Below, in pieces: positions 1 through 9,742 of a stretch of 64,000 nt of DNA. Numbering within the stretch: position 1 is the first letter of the stretch; every line of letters begins with the position of its first letter. A program made the translations under genes and the position numbers. Source of the stretch: Verrucomicrobiales bacterium. GTDB lineage: Bacteria > Verrucomicrobiota > Verrucomicrobiia > Limisphaerales > J093. The notes under the pieces were generated by a model. That model made no database searches. It had not been told where the DNA came from and saw nothing but the letters and a program-made list of their open reading frames with translations. The stretch lies in the NCBI GenBank assembly GCA_024233305.1, contig JACKPV010000042.1, positions 1 to 64,000 on the forward strand, read 5' to 3'.

Positions 1-136
1 GGAAGAAGCGGCGGGTTGCATCCAGCGGCATCGCCGCGCGCAGTCGATACCCGTTCGCTGTCTGGCCAGCGGTTTCGAGCGGCAGGGTCTCCCACGCGTC
101 CGAATCGCCGGATACCCGGGCGAAGCGTCGTGGCAC
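1..136 (-). CDS. Possible C-terminal part of a secreted protein, cut by the window edge
   Basis: On the minus strand a frame with good codon bias runs off the left edge. It ends its visible part with NGYRLRAAMPLDATRRFF, which resembles the extreme C-terminus of large secreted verrucomicrobial proteins such as the 35-kb gene here. A stop lies just upstream (143-145), so either a GTG at 136 starts a very short gene or this is a displaced remnant. The function cannot be told. Confidence 0.25.
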   Translation of the reverse strand, partial: MPRRFARVSGDSDAWETLPLETAGQTANGYRLRAAMPLDATRRFF

Positions 137-244
137 GCGTTCTCACATGGTCGTAACGGGGTTCTCGTACCGGTTGCGGGTGTCGGATGGCAACCGGATC
201 GAGCCCCTTCCGCGAAGGGACCGGCCGTTCCCGGTGGCGGGCGA

Positions 245-2899
245 TCAGCGGAGCGTGGCGACCGCCGTCGTCCTCGCGCTTTCAGCGGAGGAACCTCGGG
301 GCCCCAACCAGGCGCGCAACACGTTCGCGGCCCGGGCACCCGCCGTTGGGACGGCGGCGATGGCACGGTCGAGGGGGACCGCATTTGCCCGCGGATCAGG
401 GGCCCCGGCCGCATGCTCCACGGCCCGGGTGGTGTCCGCCAGTTCCGCCAGGCCGAAGGAAAGGCAGACTCCCTTGAGCGAGTGGGCCATTCGCTCGAGA
501 TCGGAGAACTGGCGCCGCTCGCGCAACGATCCGAGTTCCTCGATCCGGGCGGGGAGATCCTGCAGAAAGTCCGCCACTAACTGACGCACCATCGCGGGAT
601 CGAGTTCTTCGCAGAGTTGATTCAAGCGGGTCAGGGCGGATTCCGGGACGGCCGGGGCCGGCTCCGGTCCGGCCCCGGGCGGCGTGCCGAGCATCGCCGC
701 GAGCCGCGTTGCCGCCAGGGGCTTGGTCAGGTATTCGTCCATGCCGGCCTGCAGGCATCGCTCGCGTTCGCCGACGAGGACGTTGGCGGTAAGGGCGATG
801 ATTCGGGCCCGGTTTCCCCCCGCCTCCGGCCGCTGCGCCTCGATGGCGCGCATGGCCCGGCAGGCCTCGTAACCATCCATTTCGGGCATGTTGCAGTCCA
901 GCAGCACCAGGTCGTACGGGGCCGCTTGGAAACGCTCGACCGCTTCCCGTCCGTTGGCCACGGCGGTGACTTCGAGACCCATCCCTTCGACCACCAGGAC
1001 CGCCAGTTCGCGGCTGATCCGGTCATCCTCGGCAATCAACATCCGTCCGCTGCGGACCGAAGGCACGCCGGCGGCGTCCGTGGACGGCGCCGGAGCGATG
1101 GCGGATCGGGGCGCCTCGGGCAGGGGGATTTCGAAGCGAAATTCGGCGCCCTGTCCGGGTTCGCTGCGCACCGTGATGCGGCCGCCCATCATCTCGACCA
1201 GCAACCGGGAGATGGCCAGTCCCAGCCCCGTGCCACCGAACCGGCGCGTGGTGGACGAATCGGCCTGCACGAACGGGGTGAACAAGCCGGCCTGGACCGC
1301 CGCCGACATCCCGATCCCGGTGTCCCGGACGCTGAAGCCGATCACCGGTCCGGGCGGGACGGTTTCCACCGTGATCCACACGCCGCCCTGCGCGGTGAAC
1401 TTGACGGCGTTGCCCACCAAGTTGGTCAGCACCTGGGAAAGGCGCGTTGCATCCCCGTGCACGGTGGCCGGCACCCCCGGCGCCAGGGTCACCGCGAGGG
1501 TCAGTCCCTTTTCGCGGGCGAGCAGGTCGGAGGCGGATACTGCCTCGCGAAGGGTGGCCGGCAAATCGAAGGCGAACGCGTCGAGTTCCAGCTTGCCCGC
1601 CTCGATCTTGGAGAGGTCGAGGATGTCGCCCAGAAGCCGCAGCAGCGTGCGCGAGGATTGCTCGGCTGCCTCGACCAACTGCTCCTGCCGGGGTTCGATC
1701 GGCGATTGGCGGAGCAGTTGCAGCGCCACGGACACTCCGTTCAGCGGCGTGCGGATTTCGTGGCTCATGTTGGCCAGGAAGACGCTCTTGGCCCGGTTGG
1801 CGGATTCCGCCTGCTCGCGCGCCTGACGCTGGGCCTCCTCCGCCTCGCGCAACCGCCGTTCGAGCGCCTTCTGCGCCGAAACGTCGAGGTGCGTGCCAAC
1901 CATGCGGTAGGGCCGTCCGTCGGCATCCCGGAGCACCCGTCCGCGACTCTGAATCCAGACGTAGTGCCCCTCGCGATGCTGCATCCGGAAGCACTGTTCG
2001 TAGTGGTCCGTCCGTCCGGCGATGTGCGCCTCCAGCGCGGCCAGCACCGTCGGTCGGTCCCCGGGGTGCAGCCGGTCGCGCCACTCGTCGAGCGAGGCGG
2101 TCAGTGCACCGGGCGCGTAGCCCAGAATTGCCAGCCACTGATTCGAATACAAGCCGCGCCCCGCGACGATGTCCCAGTCCCACAGCCCGGCCCGACTGGC
2201 TTCAAGCGCCAGACTCAGCCGTTCCTCGGAGACCTCGATGCAGTCGTACTGCCGCTGGATGATGATGCGGTCCCGACGGTTCTGAATCAGGGCCGACGCC
2301 TGCTGGGCGAAGACCCGGAAGGAGCCGAGATGTTCCGATCGCACCGGGCGGTAGAATTCGGCCTGCTCATCAGTGACGCCGCCGGCCAGCCAGCCGAGGG
2401 CCCGACCGGCGGAGTCCCGGCAGCCGGCCACCACCAGCTGGCTGGCCGGCACCCAGGTTCGCAAGCCCTCGAGTTCGGGGCCCGCAATCAGCCGCGGTTC
2501 ATCCCCGCCCTCCGCGCACTGCCTCCCCAGCCACTCGGTGAAGCCCTTCAGCGCCGCCGGGTCCGCCCGCAATCCGGTGACCCCGACGGGCCGCGCGTGC
2601 CAGCCCCCCTCGGCATCCACCAGCCAGAGGCAGCCGAACTCGAGTTCGAAGACGTCCACGATCGCCTCCGCCACGATGTCCGGAAACTCCGCCGCCGAAT
2701 TCGCCCGAATGGCCCGCGTGTTGAACAGGTGCATCCGGTTGAACCGCTCGAGTTCCCGGTCCAACAGATCCCGGGTGTTGATCAGCCCCTGCTCGACCGC
2801 GCTGAAACGCGTTACCCGGCGCTGGAGTTCCTCGTAACGCCGCAGCCACTCCGCTCCGGACGTCGGGGGGGCGGGATCGGGATGCGGATGGTCCTCCAT
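245..2899 (-). CDS. Hybrid sensor histidine kinase with PAS, receiver and Hpt domains
   Basis: This multi-step phosphorelay kinase probably signals from the cytoplasm, since no membrane segment is visible. Counting from the ATG at 2899 it has a GAF-like N-terminal third, a PAS domain (about 225-345), a HisKA domain with phospho-acceptor His380 in NMSHEIRTPLNG, and a HATPase domain with DTGIGM and GGTGLGLAI. A receiver domain follows with Asp668 in LLDCNMPEMDG, and a C-terminal Hpt domain with His806 in MAHSLKG. Every phosphotransfer residue is present, so a complete relay to an unlinked output regulator is expected. A TTG at 2911 is an alternative start 4 bp after the stop of the FIST gene. 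The two genes are almost certainly co-transcribed, which suggests that the FIST protein feeds this kinase (inference). Confidence 0.93.
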   Translation of the reverse strand: MEDHPHPDPAPPTSGAEWLRRYEELQRRVTRFSAVEQGLINTRDLLDRELERFNRMHLFNTRAIRANSAAEFPDIVAEAIVDVFELEFGCLWLVDAEGGWHARPVGVTGLRADPAALKGFTEWLGRQCAEGGDEPRLIAGPELEGLRTWVPASQLVVAGCRDSAGRALGWLAGGVTDEQAEFYRPVRSEHLGSFRVFAQQASALIQNRRDRIIIQRQYDCIEVSEERLSLALEASRAGLWDWDIVAGRGLYSNQWLAILGYAPGALTASLDEWRDRLHPGDRPTVLAALEAHIAGRTDHYEQCFRMQHREGHYVWIQSRGRVLRDADGRPYRMVGTHLDVSAQKALERRLREAEEAQRQAREQAESANRAKSVFLANMSHEIRTPLNGVSVALQLLRQSPIEPRQEQLVEAAEQSSRTLLRLLGDILDLSKIEAGKLELDAFAFDLPATLREAVSASDLLAREKGLTLAVTLAPGVPATVHGDATRLSQVLTNLVGNAVKFTAQGGVWITVETVPPGPVIGFSVRDTGIGMSAAVQAGLFTPFVQADSSTTRRFGGTGLGLAISRLLVEMMGGRITVRSEPGQGAEFRFEIPLPEAPRSAIAPAPSTDAAGVPSVRSGRMLIAEDDRISRELAVLVVEGMGLEVTAVANGREAVERFQAAPYDLVLLDCNMPEMDGYEACRAMRAIEAQRPEAGGNRARIIALTANVLVGERERCLQAGMDEYLTKPLAATRLAAMLGTPPGAGPEPAPAVPESALTRLNQLCEELDPAMVRQLVADFLQDLPARIEELGSLRERRQFSDLERMAHSLKGVCLSFGLAELADTTRAVEHAAGAPDPRANAVPLDRAIAAVPTAGARAANVLRAWLGPRGSSAESARTTAVATLR

Positions 2900-2915
2900 G
2901 TCGGCGCGCAATCGC

Positions 2916-4115
2916 TCAGGCCCGGCGGCGCAGGACGTAGAGCGCCGTGGTGTAGTTGTGATACGTGTTTTTCCCGCCCAACCGGGCGAACTCGCCGAAG
3001 CCGTACATGCCGAGCCACGGCGGCACGACCCCGTCGGAGGAGAGGGGGAACTGCATCCGGCTGACCAGTTCGTCCTTCATCACCCGGTTGAACAAAAATC
3101 GGCCCCGCGCCAGGCAGTCCGCATGGAAGACCGCGGCCACCGGCCGGCCGCCGCCCCGCCGGGTCATCTCCTCCATCATGCGGTCCATGTCGGCGAAGAT
3201 CCGCGGTTCATCACGCACCGTGAGCCAGAGGCGTGTGCCTGCGGGACAAAGAGTGGCGTAGTACATGGCCCCCGTGTCGACCTCCCGGCGCGTCACCACC
3301 CGCAGAATGTGGTCGTTCCCGTATTCGCGGGCCAGGGCTTCCGGCAGCTTCTCGGCCAGCGCGCCCACCGGGATCGAGTCGCCGCACGTCGCGTTCTCCG
3401 GCAGGTCGAGCCGGCTGGTGTACTCCTTCCACGCGGGCCGGCCGTTCAGTTCCAGAATCCGGTGTCCGTCGGAGCGGGTTACGACGAGCGGTTCGCCCAC
3501 CGCCACAAAACCGTGACTGGCCTGCGTGTCCACTTCCAGCGTCGGATCCGCAAAACCCACCGCGTACGCCGCATGCTCGTAGACCCGGTCGTCCACGATC
3601 TGGTAGCTCGCCTGTCCCCGCATGTTGTCCGAGGACGTCGCGCCAAAGATGGTCACTTCCGGCCCCAGCACGGACTCGAGACCGGCGATGCAGCGGTCGT
3701 TCGCGATGTCGATGCCGGACGCCAGGAAGCAGACCATGTTCACCGCCGGATTCGCCGCCCTGAGCTGCCGGGCCAGTTCCGCGCTCTTCTCGAAGGAGTT
3801 GTCGCCGTAGATGCCGTCGACGTGGGCGATGGCCAGTTCCTCACGCCCTTTCACCGCCATGAGAGCGACGTCCTTCATGGACTCGCTCACGCCCTCGGAG
3901 CCCACGATGCCGCAGCACGAAGCGCCCACCACCCGCGCCTTCGGGGCAAGGCGCCGCGCTTGGTCGGCCAGTTCCTGGTAGTTGTGTCCGATGGAGGCAT
4001 GGATGACGATCAGGTCGCAGCCGGCAATGTTCTCCCCGAGGGCCGCCTCGAGACATTCGGTGATCGCCCGCCGCGAGTTTACCATCCGGGTGCTGGCCGA
4101 GTAGAATTCGAGCAT
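2916..4115 (-). CDS. FIST-domain sensory protein
   Basis: The product (399 aa from the ATG at 4115) matches the FIST N plus FIST C architecture, a cytoplasmic module proposed to bind small ligands and found next to signal-transduction genes. Visible family features include an N-terminal region with DLIVIHASIGHNYQ, a central GATSSDNMRGQ stretch and a C-terminal part with PLSSDGVVPPWLGMYGFGEF. There is no signal peptide. An upstream ATG at 4184 would add 23 residues that look non-coding, so the shorter start is preferred. The gene is the first of a two-gene operon with the hybrid kinase, and FIST-kinase pairing is a known theme in the family. The ligand is unknown. Confidence 0.88.
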   Translation of the reverse strand: MLEFYSASTRMVNSRRAITECLEAALGENIAGCDLIVIHASIGHNYQELADQARRLAPKARVVGASCCGIVGSEGVSESMKDVALMAVKGREELAIAHVDGIYGDNSFEKSAELARQLRAANPAVNMVCFLASGIDIANDRCIAGLESVLGPEVTIFGATSSDNMRGQASYQIVDDRVYEHAAYAVGFADPTLEVDTQASHGFVAVGEPLVVTRSDGHRILELNGRPAWKEYTSRLDLPENATCGDSIPVGALAEKLPEALAREYGNDHILRVVTRREVDTGAMYYATLCPAGTRLWLTVRDEPRIFADMDRMMEEMTRRGGGRPVAAVFHADCLARGRFLFNRVMKDELVSRMQFPLSSDGVVPPWLGMYGFGEFARLGGKNTYHNYTTALYVLRRRA

Positions 4116-4551
4116 GGTTGGTTTGGACGAGATGCAAGGGTCATTCGCTTTTCCAGCGTGAGAAGATGCTGCCGGTTTACCCATACAAATTCAAGCCCAA
4201 GTATGAGGGCATGTGAAGTTTCTCCGCGGACCGCCTCCCCGCTGTCGACGGGCGACTGCAACCGACAACCGACGGCAGCCGCCGGGCGGTTTCGCTTCCC
4301 GGCCTGCCCTCGTTCCGGAAACCCCGGCGGTGGGGCCGACCGCGACCGAACCGCTTCGCGCCCGGTGGTTCGCGCGTCGGCCCGCCGTGACCACCCGCGC
4401 TCCATGGACCGATTTTACCCTTGCCTCCCGCAAGCCGCCTGATTCATGCATAACCCGTGCTCACCACCGCCCGATGGCAGCCGGGGGTCAATCCGCCCGG
4501 CGCAAGCACCCCGGCCAGCCGGGGCGGGAGCCGCGTACCTCCCGTTCGCTG
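4116..4551. other. Divergent intergenic region, no gene
   Basis: This stretch separates the FIST operon (minus) from the ABC importer operon (plus), so promoters for both should lie here. The frame of the ATPase gene stays open upstream to 4213, but that extension is arginine- and proline-rich and has no ABC homology. I see no clear sigma-70 or sigma-54 box and no riboswitch-like structure. Confidence 0.5.
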
Positions 4552-6048
4552 ATGGCTGTCCCTTCCCTTCTTGCCATGCGCGGCATCGGGAAGTCCTTCC
4601 CGGGCGTGCGCGCGCTGGACGGGGTGGACTTCGATCTCCAGCCCGGCGAGGTCCACGTGTTGCTTGGGGAAAACGGCGCCGGCAAGTCCACCCTGATGAA
4701 GATCCTCAGCGGGGCCTGCCGCCCGGATGAAGGGGAGATACACCTTGCCGGACAGCCGCAGCGGATCGCCACGCCGCACCACGCGCAATCGCTCGGTATC
4801 AGCACCATCTACCAGGAGTTCAACCTCGTCCCCCACCTCCCGGTCAGCGCCAACATCTTCCTCGGTCGCGAACCCCGCCGGGCCGGTTTCCTGCTCGACC
4901 GGCGCGCCATGCGCCGCCAGGCCGCCCGGGCGCTCCAGGAACTCGACGTCGCCATCGATCCCGCGGCGCCGGTCAGTACGCTCGGGGTTGCCGAACAGCA
5001 GATGATCGAGGTGACCAAGGCGCTCTCGTTGGACGCCCGGATCCTCGTGATGGACGAACCGACCTCCGCGCTCACCGGCGGCGAGATCGAGACCCTGTTC
5101 GCCATCGTCCGGCGGTTGCGGGCCCGCGGGGTCGGCATCGTCTACATCTCGCATCGCATGGAGGAGATCTTCCAGATCGGTGACCGCGTTACCGTCCTGC
5201 GGGATGGGCGCAAGGTGGCGACGCATCGGCTGGCGGACGTGACCACGGCGGATCTGATCCGGGAAATGGCCGACCGCGAGCTCACCGAACACTTCCCCCG
5301 CGAGGCCGTCGAGCCCGGTCCGCCCGTCTTGCAGGTCCGCGATCTGACCACCCGGACGAAGCTGCGCGGGGTGAGTCTCGAGTTGCGGCGCGGCGAGATC
5401 CTCGGCATTGCCGGCCTGCTCGGCGCCGGACGCACCGAACTCGCCCGGGCGATTTTCGGGGTCGACCCGATCCGGAGCGGCGAAATCCGGGTGCATGGTT
5501 GCCCGGCTTCGTTGCGCAGCCCGCGGGAGGCGATCCGTGCCGGCATCGGTCTGCTGCCCGAGGATCGTCGCCAGTTCGGCCTCGTGCTGCCCCTGTCGAT
5601 CAAGCACAACGTCAGCCTGCCGAACACGGACCGCGTCTACCCGCGCGGACTGCTCCGGACGGCGGAGGAACGGCGCCTCGCGCAGGAATGCGTCACCGGG
5701 CTGCGCATCAAGACACCCCACATCGATCAGGCGTCGGGCAACCTGAGCGGCGGCAACCAGCAAAAGGTCGTCCTCGGCAAATGGCTGGCCCGAAAGTCGG
5801 ACATCTTCATCTTCGACGAACCGACCCGCGGCATCGACGTGGGCGCCAAGGTCGAGATTTACCGGTTGATGAACCGGCTGACGCGCGACGGCGCGGGGAT
5901 CCTGATGATTTCGTCCGAGCTGCCCGAGGTGCTCGGTATGAGCGACCGCATCCTGGTGATGCGCGAAGGCCGGATCACGGGCGAATTCACCCGCTCGGAA
6001 GCCACGCAGGAAGCGGTGCTCGCCGCCGCCCTGGGAACCACCGCATGA
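4552..6048 (+). CDS. Sugar-type ABC importer, duplicated ATP-binding subunit
   Basis: The product (498 aa) is the two-cassette ATPase of a CUT2-type (RbsA/MglA-like) importer. The first nucleotide-binding domain has Walker A GENGAGKST and Walker B ILVMDEPTSAL, with the family's degenerate signature between them. The second carries LSGGNQQKVVLGKW and FDEPTRGIDVG. The start at 4552 is chosen because the family begins just before the phrase GIGKSFPGVRALDGV. An ATG at 4576 is also possible. The stop overlaps the permease start by 4 bp (ATGA). It would sit on the inner membrane face and power uptake through the next two gene products. The substrate cannot be read from sequence, though ribose, xylose and galactose are typical. 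Confidence 0.93.
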   Translation: MAVPSLLAMRGIGKSFPGVRALDGVDFDLQPGEVHVLLGENGAGKSTLMKILSGACRPDEGEIHLAGQPQRIATPHHAQSLGISTIYQEFNLVPHLPVSANIFLGREPRRAGFLLDRRAMRRQAARALQELDVAIDPAAPVSTLGVAEQQMIEVTKALSLDARILVMDEPTSALTGGEIETLFAIVRRLRARGVGIVYISHRMEEIFQIGDRVTVLRDGRKVATHRLADVTTADLIREMADRELTEHFPREAVEPGPPVLQVRDLTTRTKLRGVSLELRRGEILGIAGLLGAGRTELARAIFGVDPIRSGEIRVHGCPASLRSPREAIRAGIGLLPEDRRQFGLVLPLSIKHNVSLPNTDRVYPRGLLRTAEERRLAQECVTGLRIKTPHIDQASGNLSGGNQQKVVLGKWLARKSDIFIFDEPTRGIDVGAKVEIYRLMNRLTRDGAGILMISSELPEVLGMSDRILVMREGRITGEFTRSEATQEAVLAAALGTTA

Positions 6049-6992
6049 ACTTCAAGAAGCTCCTCCTCCACCACGGCCGCCAGCTTGGCACCCTGGCCGG
6101 CCTGCTGTTGCTGGTCCTGGCCCTGTCGCTCCGGACCCCATACTTTCTCACCGTTTCGAACCTGCTCACGGTCCTCGAACAGGTCTCCATCAACGCCATC
6201 GTCGCCGTGGGCATGACCGTGGTGATCATCACCGCGGGAATCGACCTCTCGGTGGGTTCGATCCTCGCCTTCGCCGGGGTGGTCATGGCCACCGTGCTGC
6301 AGAAGGACCTCCCCGTCCCGCTCGGTCTGGCCGTCGGGCTCGGGGTCGGCGTGGGTTGCGGCCTGTTGAACGGCCTGTTGATCACCATCGGCCGCCTGCC
6401 CCCGTTCATTGCCACTCTCGGCATGATGAGCATCGCCCGTGGCGGGGCCCTGTTGTTCACCAATGGCCGGCCTGTCTCGGGCTTCAGCGACGGCTTCCGC
6501 GCGCTGGCCACCTCGCAGTTTCTCTACATCCCGATGCCCACCCTGATCATGCTCGGGGTCTACGTGGCGTGCCATCTGCTCCTGACCCGCACGCGCTTCG
6601 GGCTCTATGCCTACGCGATGGGCGGCAACGAGCAGGCGACGCATCTCTCGGGCATCAACGTCCGGCTGCACAAGACCCTCGTTTACGGCCTGTGCGGTTT
6701 GACCAGCGCCATCGCCGCCGTTATTCTCACCGCCCGCCTGAACTCCGCCCAGCCCATCGCCGGGATGACCTACGAACTGGACGCGATTGCCGCGACGGTG
6801 ATCGGGGGCGCGAGCCTGATGGGCGGGCAGGGCACCTTGGTCGGGACCCTGATTGGCGCGCTCTTGATGGGTGTGCTGCGGAACGGCTTGAACCTGCTGG
6901 AAGTGTCGTCCTTCCTCCAGCAGGTGATCATCGGCGCCGTCATCATCGTGGCGGTGCTGCTGGACATGACCTTGAAACAAAACCGGAAGTGA
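6045..6992 (+). CDS. Sugar-type ABC importer, permease subunit
   Basis: The 315-aa product is an RbsC/BPD_transp_2-type inner-membrane permease. It has about eight to ten hydrophobic segments and the family signatures VGMTVVIITAGIDLSVGS near residue 60 and ATVIGGASLMGGQGT near residue 250. It starts inside the stop of the ATPase gene and ends inside the GTG start of the binding-protein gene, so all three are translationally coupled. It forms the membrane channel of the importer. Confidence 0.93.
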   Translation: MNFKKLLLHHGRQLGTLAGLLLLVLALSLRTPYFLTVSNLLTVLEQVSINAIVAVGMTVVIITAGIDLSVGSILAFAGVVMATVLQKDLPVPLGLAVGLGVGVGCGLLNGLLITIGRLPPFIATLGMMSIARGGALLFTNGRPVSGFSDGFRALATSQFLYIPMPTLIMLGVYVACHLLLTRTRFGLYAYAMGGNEQATHLSGINVRLHKTLVYGLCGLTSAIAAVILTARLNSAQPIAGMTYELDAIAATVIGGASLMGGQGTLVGTLIGALLMGVLRNGLNLLEVSSFLQQVIIGAVIIVAVLLDMTLKQNRK

Positions 6993-7939
6993 AAACACGA
7001 ATCCTGCTGCGTCGGGCGGCCCTGCTGGGGCTCGCCCTGGGTATCCTCGCCACCACCGGCTGCAACCGCACCGAACCGGGGGCCAACGACTCACGCCCCC
7101 GGGTGGCGCTCGTCGTCAAGACCCTCAACAGCCCGTTCTTCCTCGACATGCAGCGCGGCGCACAGAAGGCCGCTGAACAGCTCGGCGTGGACCTGATCGT
7201 GCAGGCCGCCGAACGCGAGGTCGACGTCGAACGCCAGATGCAGATCGTCGAGAACCTCATCCAAACCCGCGTCGACGTCCTGTGCCTCACGCCCAGCGGC
7301 TCGAAGGAACTCGTGCCCGTCGTCGGCAAGGCCAACCGGGCCGGCATCCCGGTCCTCATTGTGGACACCCGGCTCGACGAGGCGGCCGTCAAGAACGATG
7401 GGGTCGAGTTCGCCTGCTTCATCGGCTCCGACAACTACGAGGGGGGCCGCATCGCGGGGGCGCATTTCGGCCGGGTGTTCACCAACGACACCCGGCTCGT
7501 CGTGCTCGAAGGCATCCCCGGTCACGAAACCGCCGACAGCCGCGTGCGCGGATTTCGCGACGGCATCAAGCCCTTTGCCAACCTCCACCTCGCCGCGTCG
7601 CAACCGGCCAACAACGAGCGCGACCAGGGCTTCAACGTGATGCAGAACATGCTCCAGGCCCATCGCGACATCCAGGGTGTGTTCGCCAGCAACGACATGA
7701 TGGCCCTCGGCGCCCTCGAAGCCATTCGCGCCGCCGACCGCGCGGGACAAATCAAGGTCGTGGGCTTCGACGCCGTCGAGGAGGCGCGCAAGGAAATCGC
7801 CGCCGGCACGATGGAGGGTTCCGTTGCCCAGAACCCCGAGGCCATGGGCCGGCTCGCCATCGAAAACGCGGTCAAGGTGCTCCAGGGCGAACCGGTCCCC
7901 GACTACCTCCCGGTGCCCATCGAACTCGTCACCCGGTAG
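6989..7939 (+). CDS. Sugar-type ABC importer, lipoprotein substrate-binding protein
   Basis: The product (316 aa) is a periplasmic-binding-protein type 4 (ribose-binding-like) solute receptor. The GTG start at 6989 overlaps the permease stop by 4 bp and is the only start that gives a proper export signal. After two arginines and a hydrophobic core comes the lipobox ATTGC, so the mature protein should be anchored by a lipidated cysteine near residue 26. The fold signature VVKTLNSPFFLDMQRGAQKA follows, then a hinge region with VFASNDMMALGALEAIRAA. The gene closes the importer operon. Confidence 0.92.
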   Translation: MKTRILLRRAALLGLALGILATTGCNRTEPGANDSRPRVALVVKTLNSPFFLDMQRGAQKAAEQLGVDLIVQAAEREVDVERQMQIVENLIQTRVDVLCLTPSGSKELVPVVGKANRAGIPVLIVDTRLDEAAVKNDGVEFACFIGSDNYEGGRIAGAHFGRVFTNDTRLVVLEGIPGHETADSRVRGFRDGIKPFANLHLAASQPANNERDQGFNVMQNMLQAHRDIQGVFASNDMMALGALEAIRAADRAGQIKVVGFDAVEEARKEIAAGTMEGSVAQNPEAMGRLAIENAVKVLQGEPVPDYLPVPIELVTR

Positions 7940-8120
7940 CCCGGCTCCGCCCGCCACCCGGTGGACCGGTCCGCCGTTCGTCCGTCGCGCGGTCGCCCGT
8001 TTTTGGGGCTGACCGCCGGCGACCTTCTGATAAGGTTCGCCCGTGCCGTGCCGGTTCCGGACCAGTTCCCGCCCCTTTGTCGAAACGCCGTCCACCGACG
8101 GACGCGCGCCGGCCTGACCC

Positions 8121-8912
8121 ATGCCCACGCCCGCCCGATCGCCCCTGTCCGTCTGCGTCGTTTCCGGCGCTGAAGCGCACCGGATCGGGCGCATGCTCGA
8201 AAGCGTCGCGGACTGGGCGGCAGAGATTCTCGTGGTGCTCGATGACCGGGCGCAGGATGACACCGCGGCGATTGTCGAGCGGGTCGGCGGCCGGGTCTTC
8301 CGCGAACCGTGGAAGGGATTTGTGGGGCAGAAGAACTCGGCCAGCGATCGCGCCTCGCAGCCCTGGCTCTTGAACCTGGACGCGGACGAGGTCGTCTCGC
8401 CGGCGCTTGGCCGGCAGATCCGCGACGCGATCACCACCTCACCGCCGTCCTCGCCCGCGTTCGAGTTTCCGCGTTGCACCTATTATTGCGGACGTTGGAT
8501 TCGCCACGGGGATTGGTATCCCGACCGGGTGACGCGTCTGTGGCGCCGGGGCCGGGCCCGCTGGGTGGGCGAAGAACCCCATGCCCGGCTCGAGGTCGAC
8601 GGCGGCATCGGGCGTTTGTCGGCGGATCTGCTCCACTTCAGCAACGATCGCATCGCCGGCCAGATCGCCAAGATCGCACCCTACCACGCGGACTTCGTGA
8701 AGCACCGGGTGGCGGCGGGGAAGTCGGCCGGTCTGTTCGAACTGGCCTTGCGCCCCGCCTGGCGGTTTCTCCGCGCCTACTTCTTGCGCCGGGGATTCCT
8801 CGACGGCTGGCCGGGCTTCTACATCGCCGCGCTCAGCGCCTTCTCGACCCTCACCCGCTACACCATGGTTCGCGAAGCGGAACTCGACCGCCACCCAACG
8901 CCGGTCCCATGA
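8121..8912 (+). CDS. Family 2 glycosyltransferase, WaaE/KdtX-like
   Basis: The product (263 aa) has a GT-A fold N-terminus and LNLDADEVVSP, the nucleotide-sugar and metal-binding DXD-like motif. Its body resembles the WaaE/KdtX group, which adds a hexose to the inner lipopolysaccharide core, with a characteristic FPRCTYYCGRWIRHGDWYPD region. It probably acts on the cytoplasmic face of the inner membrane. It overlaps the next gene by 4 bp, opening a three-gene glycosyltransferase operon. The sugar and the acceptor are not determinable. Confidence 0.87.
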   Translation: MPTPARSPLSVCVVSGAEAHRIGRMLESVADWAAEILVVLDDRAQDDTAAIVERVGGRVFREPWKGFVGQKNSASDRASQPWLLNLDADEVVSPALGRQIRDAITTSPPSSPAFEFPRCTYYCGRWIRHGDWYPDRVTRLWRRGRARWVGEEPHARLEVDGGIGRLSADLLHFSNDRIAGQIAKIAPYHADFVKHRVAAGKSAGLFELALRPAWRFLRAYFLRRGFLDGWPGFYIAALSAFSTLTRYTMVREAELDRHPTPVP

Positions 8913-9742
8913 GTTGCAGCGTCGGTCTCATCATCAACACCTACGAACAACCGGACTATCTGGCCCGGGTGCTGCGGGCGGTGTCCGGCCAGTCGACTCC
9001 GCCCGCCGAGGTCCTGCTCGCCGACGACGGCTCGGGCGAAGCCACCCGGGCGCTCTTCTCCGCGTGGGGCGAACGGCAAGCCTTTCGCACGCGGCACGTC
9101 TGGCAGGCGCACGGCGGCTTCCGACGAAGCCGGATTCTGAACGCGGCGATTGCCGCCGCGTCGGCGGACTTCCTGGTCTTTCTGGACGGCGATACCGTGC
9201 CGCATCCGCGGTTCCTGGAGGACCACCGGCGCGCGGCGCGTCCGGAGCGGTTCACGCAGGGGCATCGCGCCCTGATCGGCCGTCGGGGCGCCCGTTGGTT
9301 CGGCGTGGGGAACTTCTCCTCGGACCGGTGGCGCGCCTTCTGGACCGGGCAGATCGCGGGCCTCAAGCATGCCTATCGATGGCCGCGCGCCTGGCCGCGC
9401 GAGCGTGCCGACCTGCGCGGCATCCGCGGCTGCAACCTCGCCATCTGGCGGACCGACCTCGAGGCGGTAAACGGCTATAACGAGGCCTTCGAGGGCTGGG
9501 GGCGCGAGGACTCCGAACTGGCGGTCCGGCTGATGAACACCGGCGTTCGCCGACTCGATCTTCGCGGGCGGGCGCTCTGTTATCACCTCTGGCATCCTCC
9601 TGCCAGCCGCGCGGGATTGCCCCGCAACGACACCCTCCTGGCCGCGGCCCTCGCCGACGGACGCCGCCGCTGCGAACAGGGTCTCGATCAGCATCGGGAG
9701 TCGCGCGACGACGGGACCCCGGGGATGGCGCAGGGCGTATGA
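8909..9742 (+). CDS. Family 2 glycosyltransferase with galactosyltransferase-type C-terminus
   Basis: The 277-aa product has an N-terminal GT2 domain (LIINTYEQPDYL, LLADDGSG, VFLDGDTVPHP with its DXD). The C-terminal segment RGCNLAIWRTDLEAVNGYNE, followed by GWGREDSELAVRL, matches the Glyco_transf_7C region that completes the active site. The start overlaps the previous stop and the stop overlaps the next start, each by 4 bp. It likely works with its neighbours on a lipopolysaccharide or capsule glycan. Confidence 0.88.
   Translation: MSCSVGLIINTYEQPDYLARVLRAVSGQSTPPAEVLLADDGSGEATRALFSAWGERQAFRTRHVWQAHGGFRRSRILNAAIAAASADFLVFLDGDTVPHPRFLEDHRRAARPERFTQGHRALIGRRGARWFGVGNFSSDRWRAFWTGQIAGLKHAYRWPRAWPRERADLRGIRGCNLAIWRTDLEAVNGYNEAFEGWGREDSELAVRLMNTGVRRLDLRGRALCYHLWHPPASRAGLPRNDTLLAAALADGRRRCEQGLDQHRESRDDGTPGMAQGV

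Noticed and set aside
617..3064. Long plus-strand open frame (815 codons) opposite the hybrid kinase
   Set aside because: It is the antisense shadow of a kinase whose domains are all intact. Its translation has no domain and has the His/Arg/Gly bias of GC-rich reverse frames.
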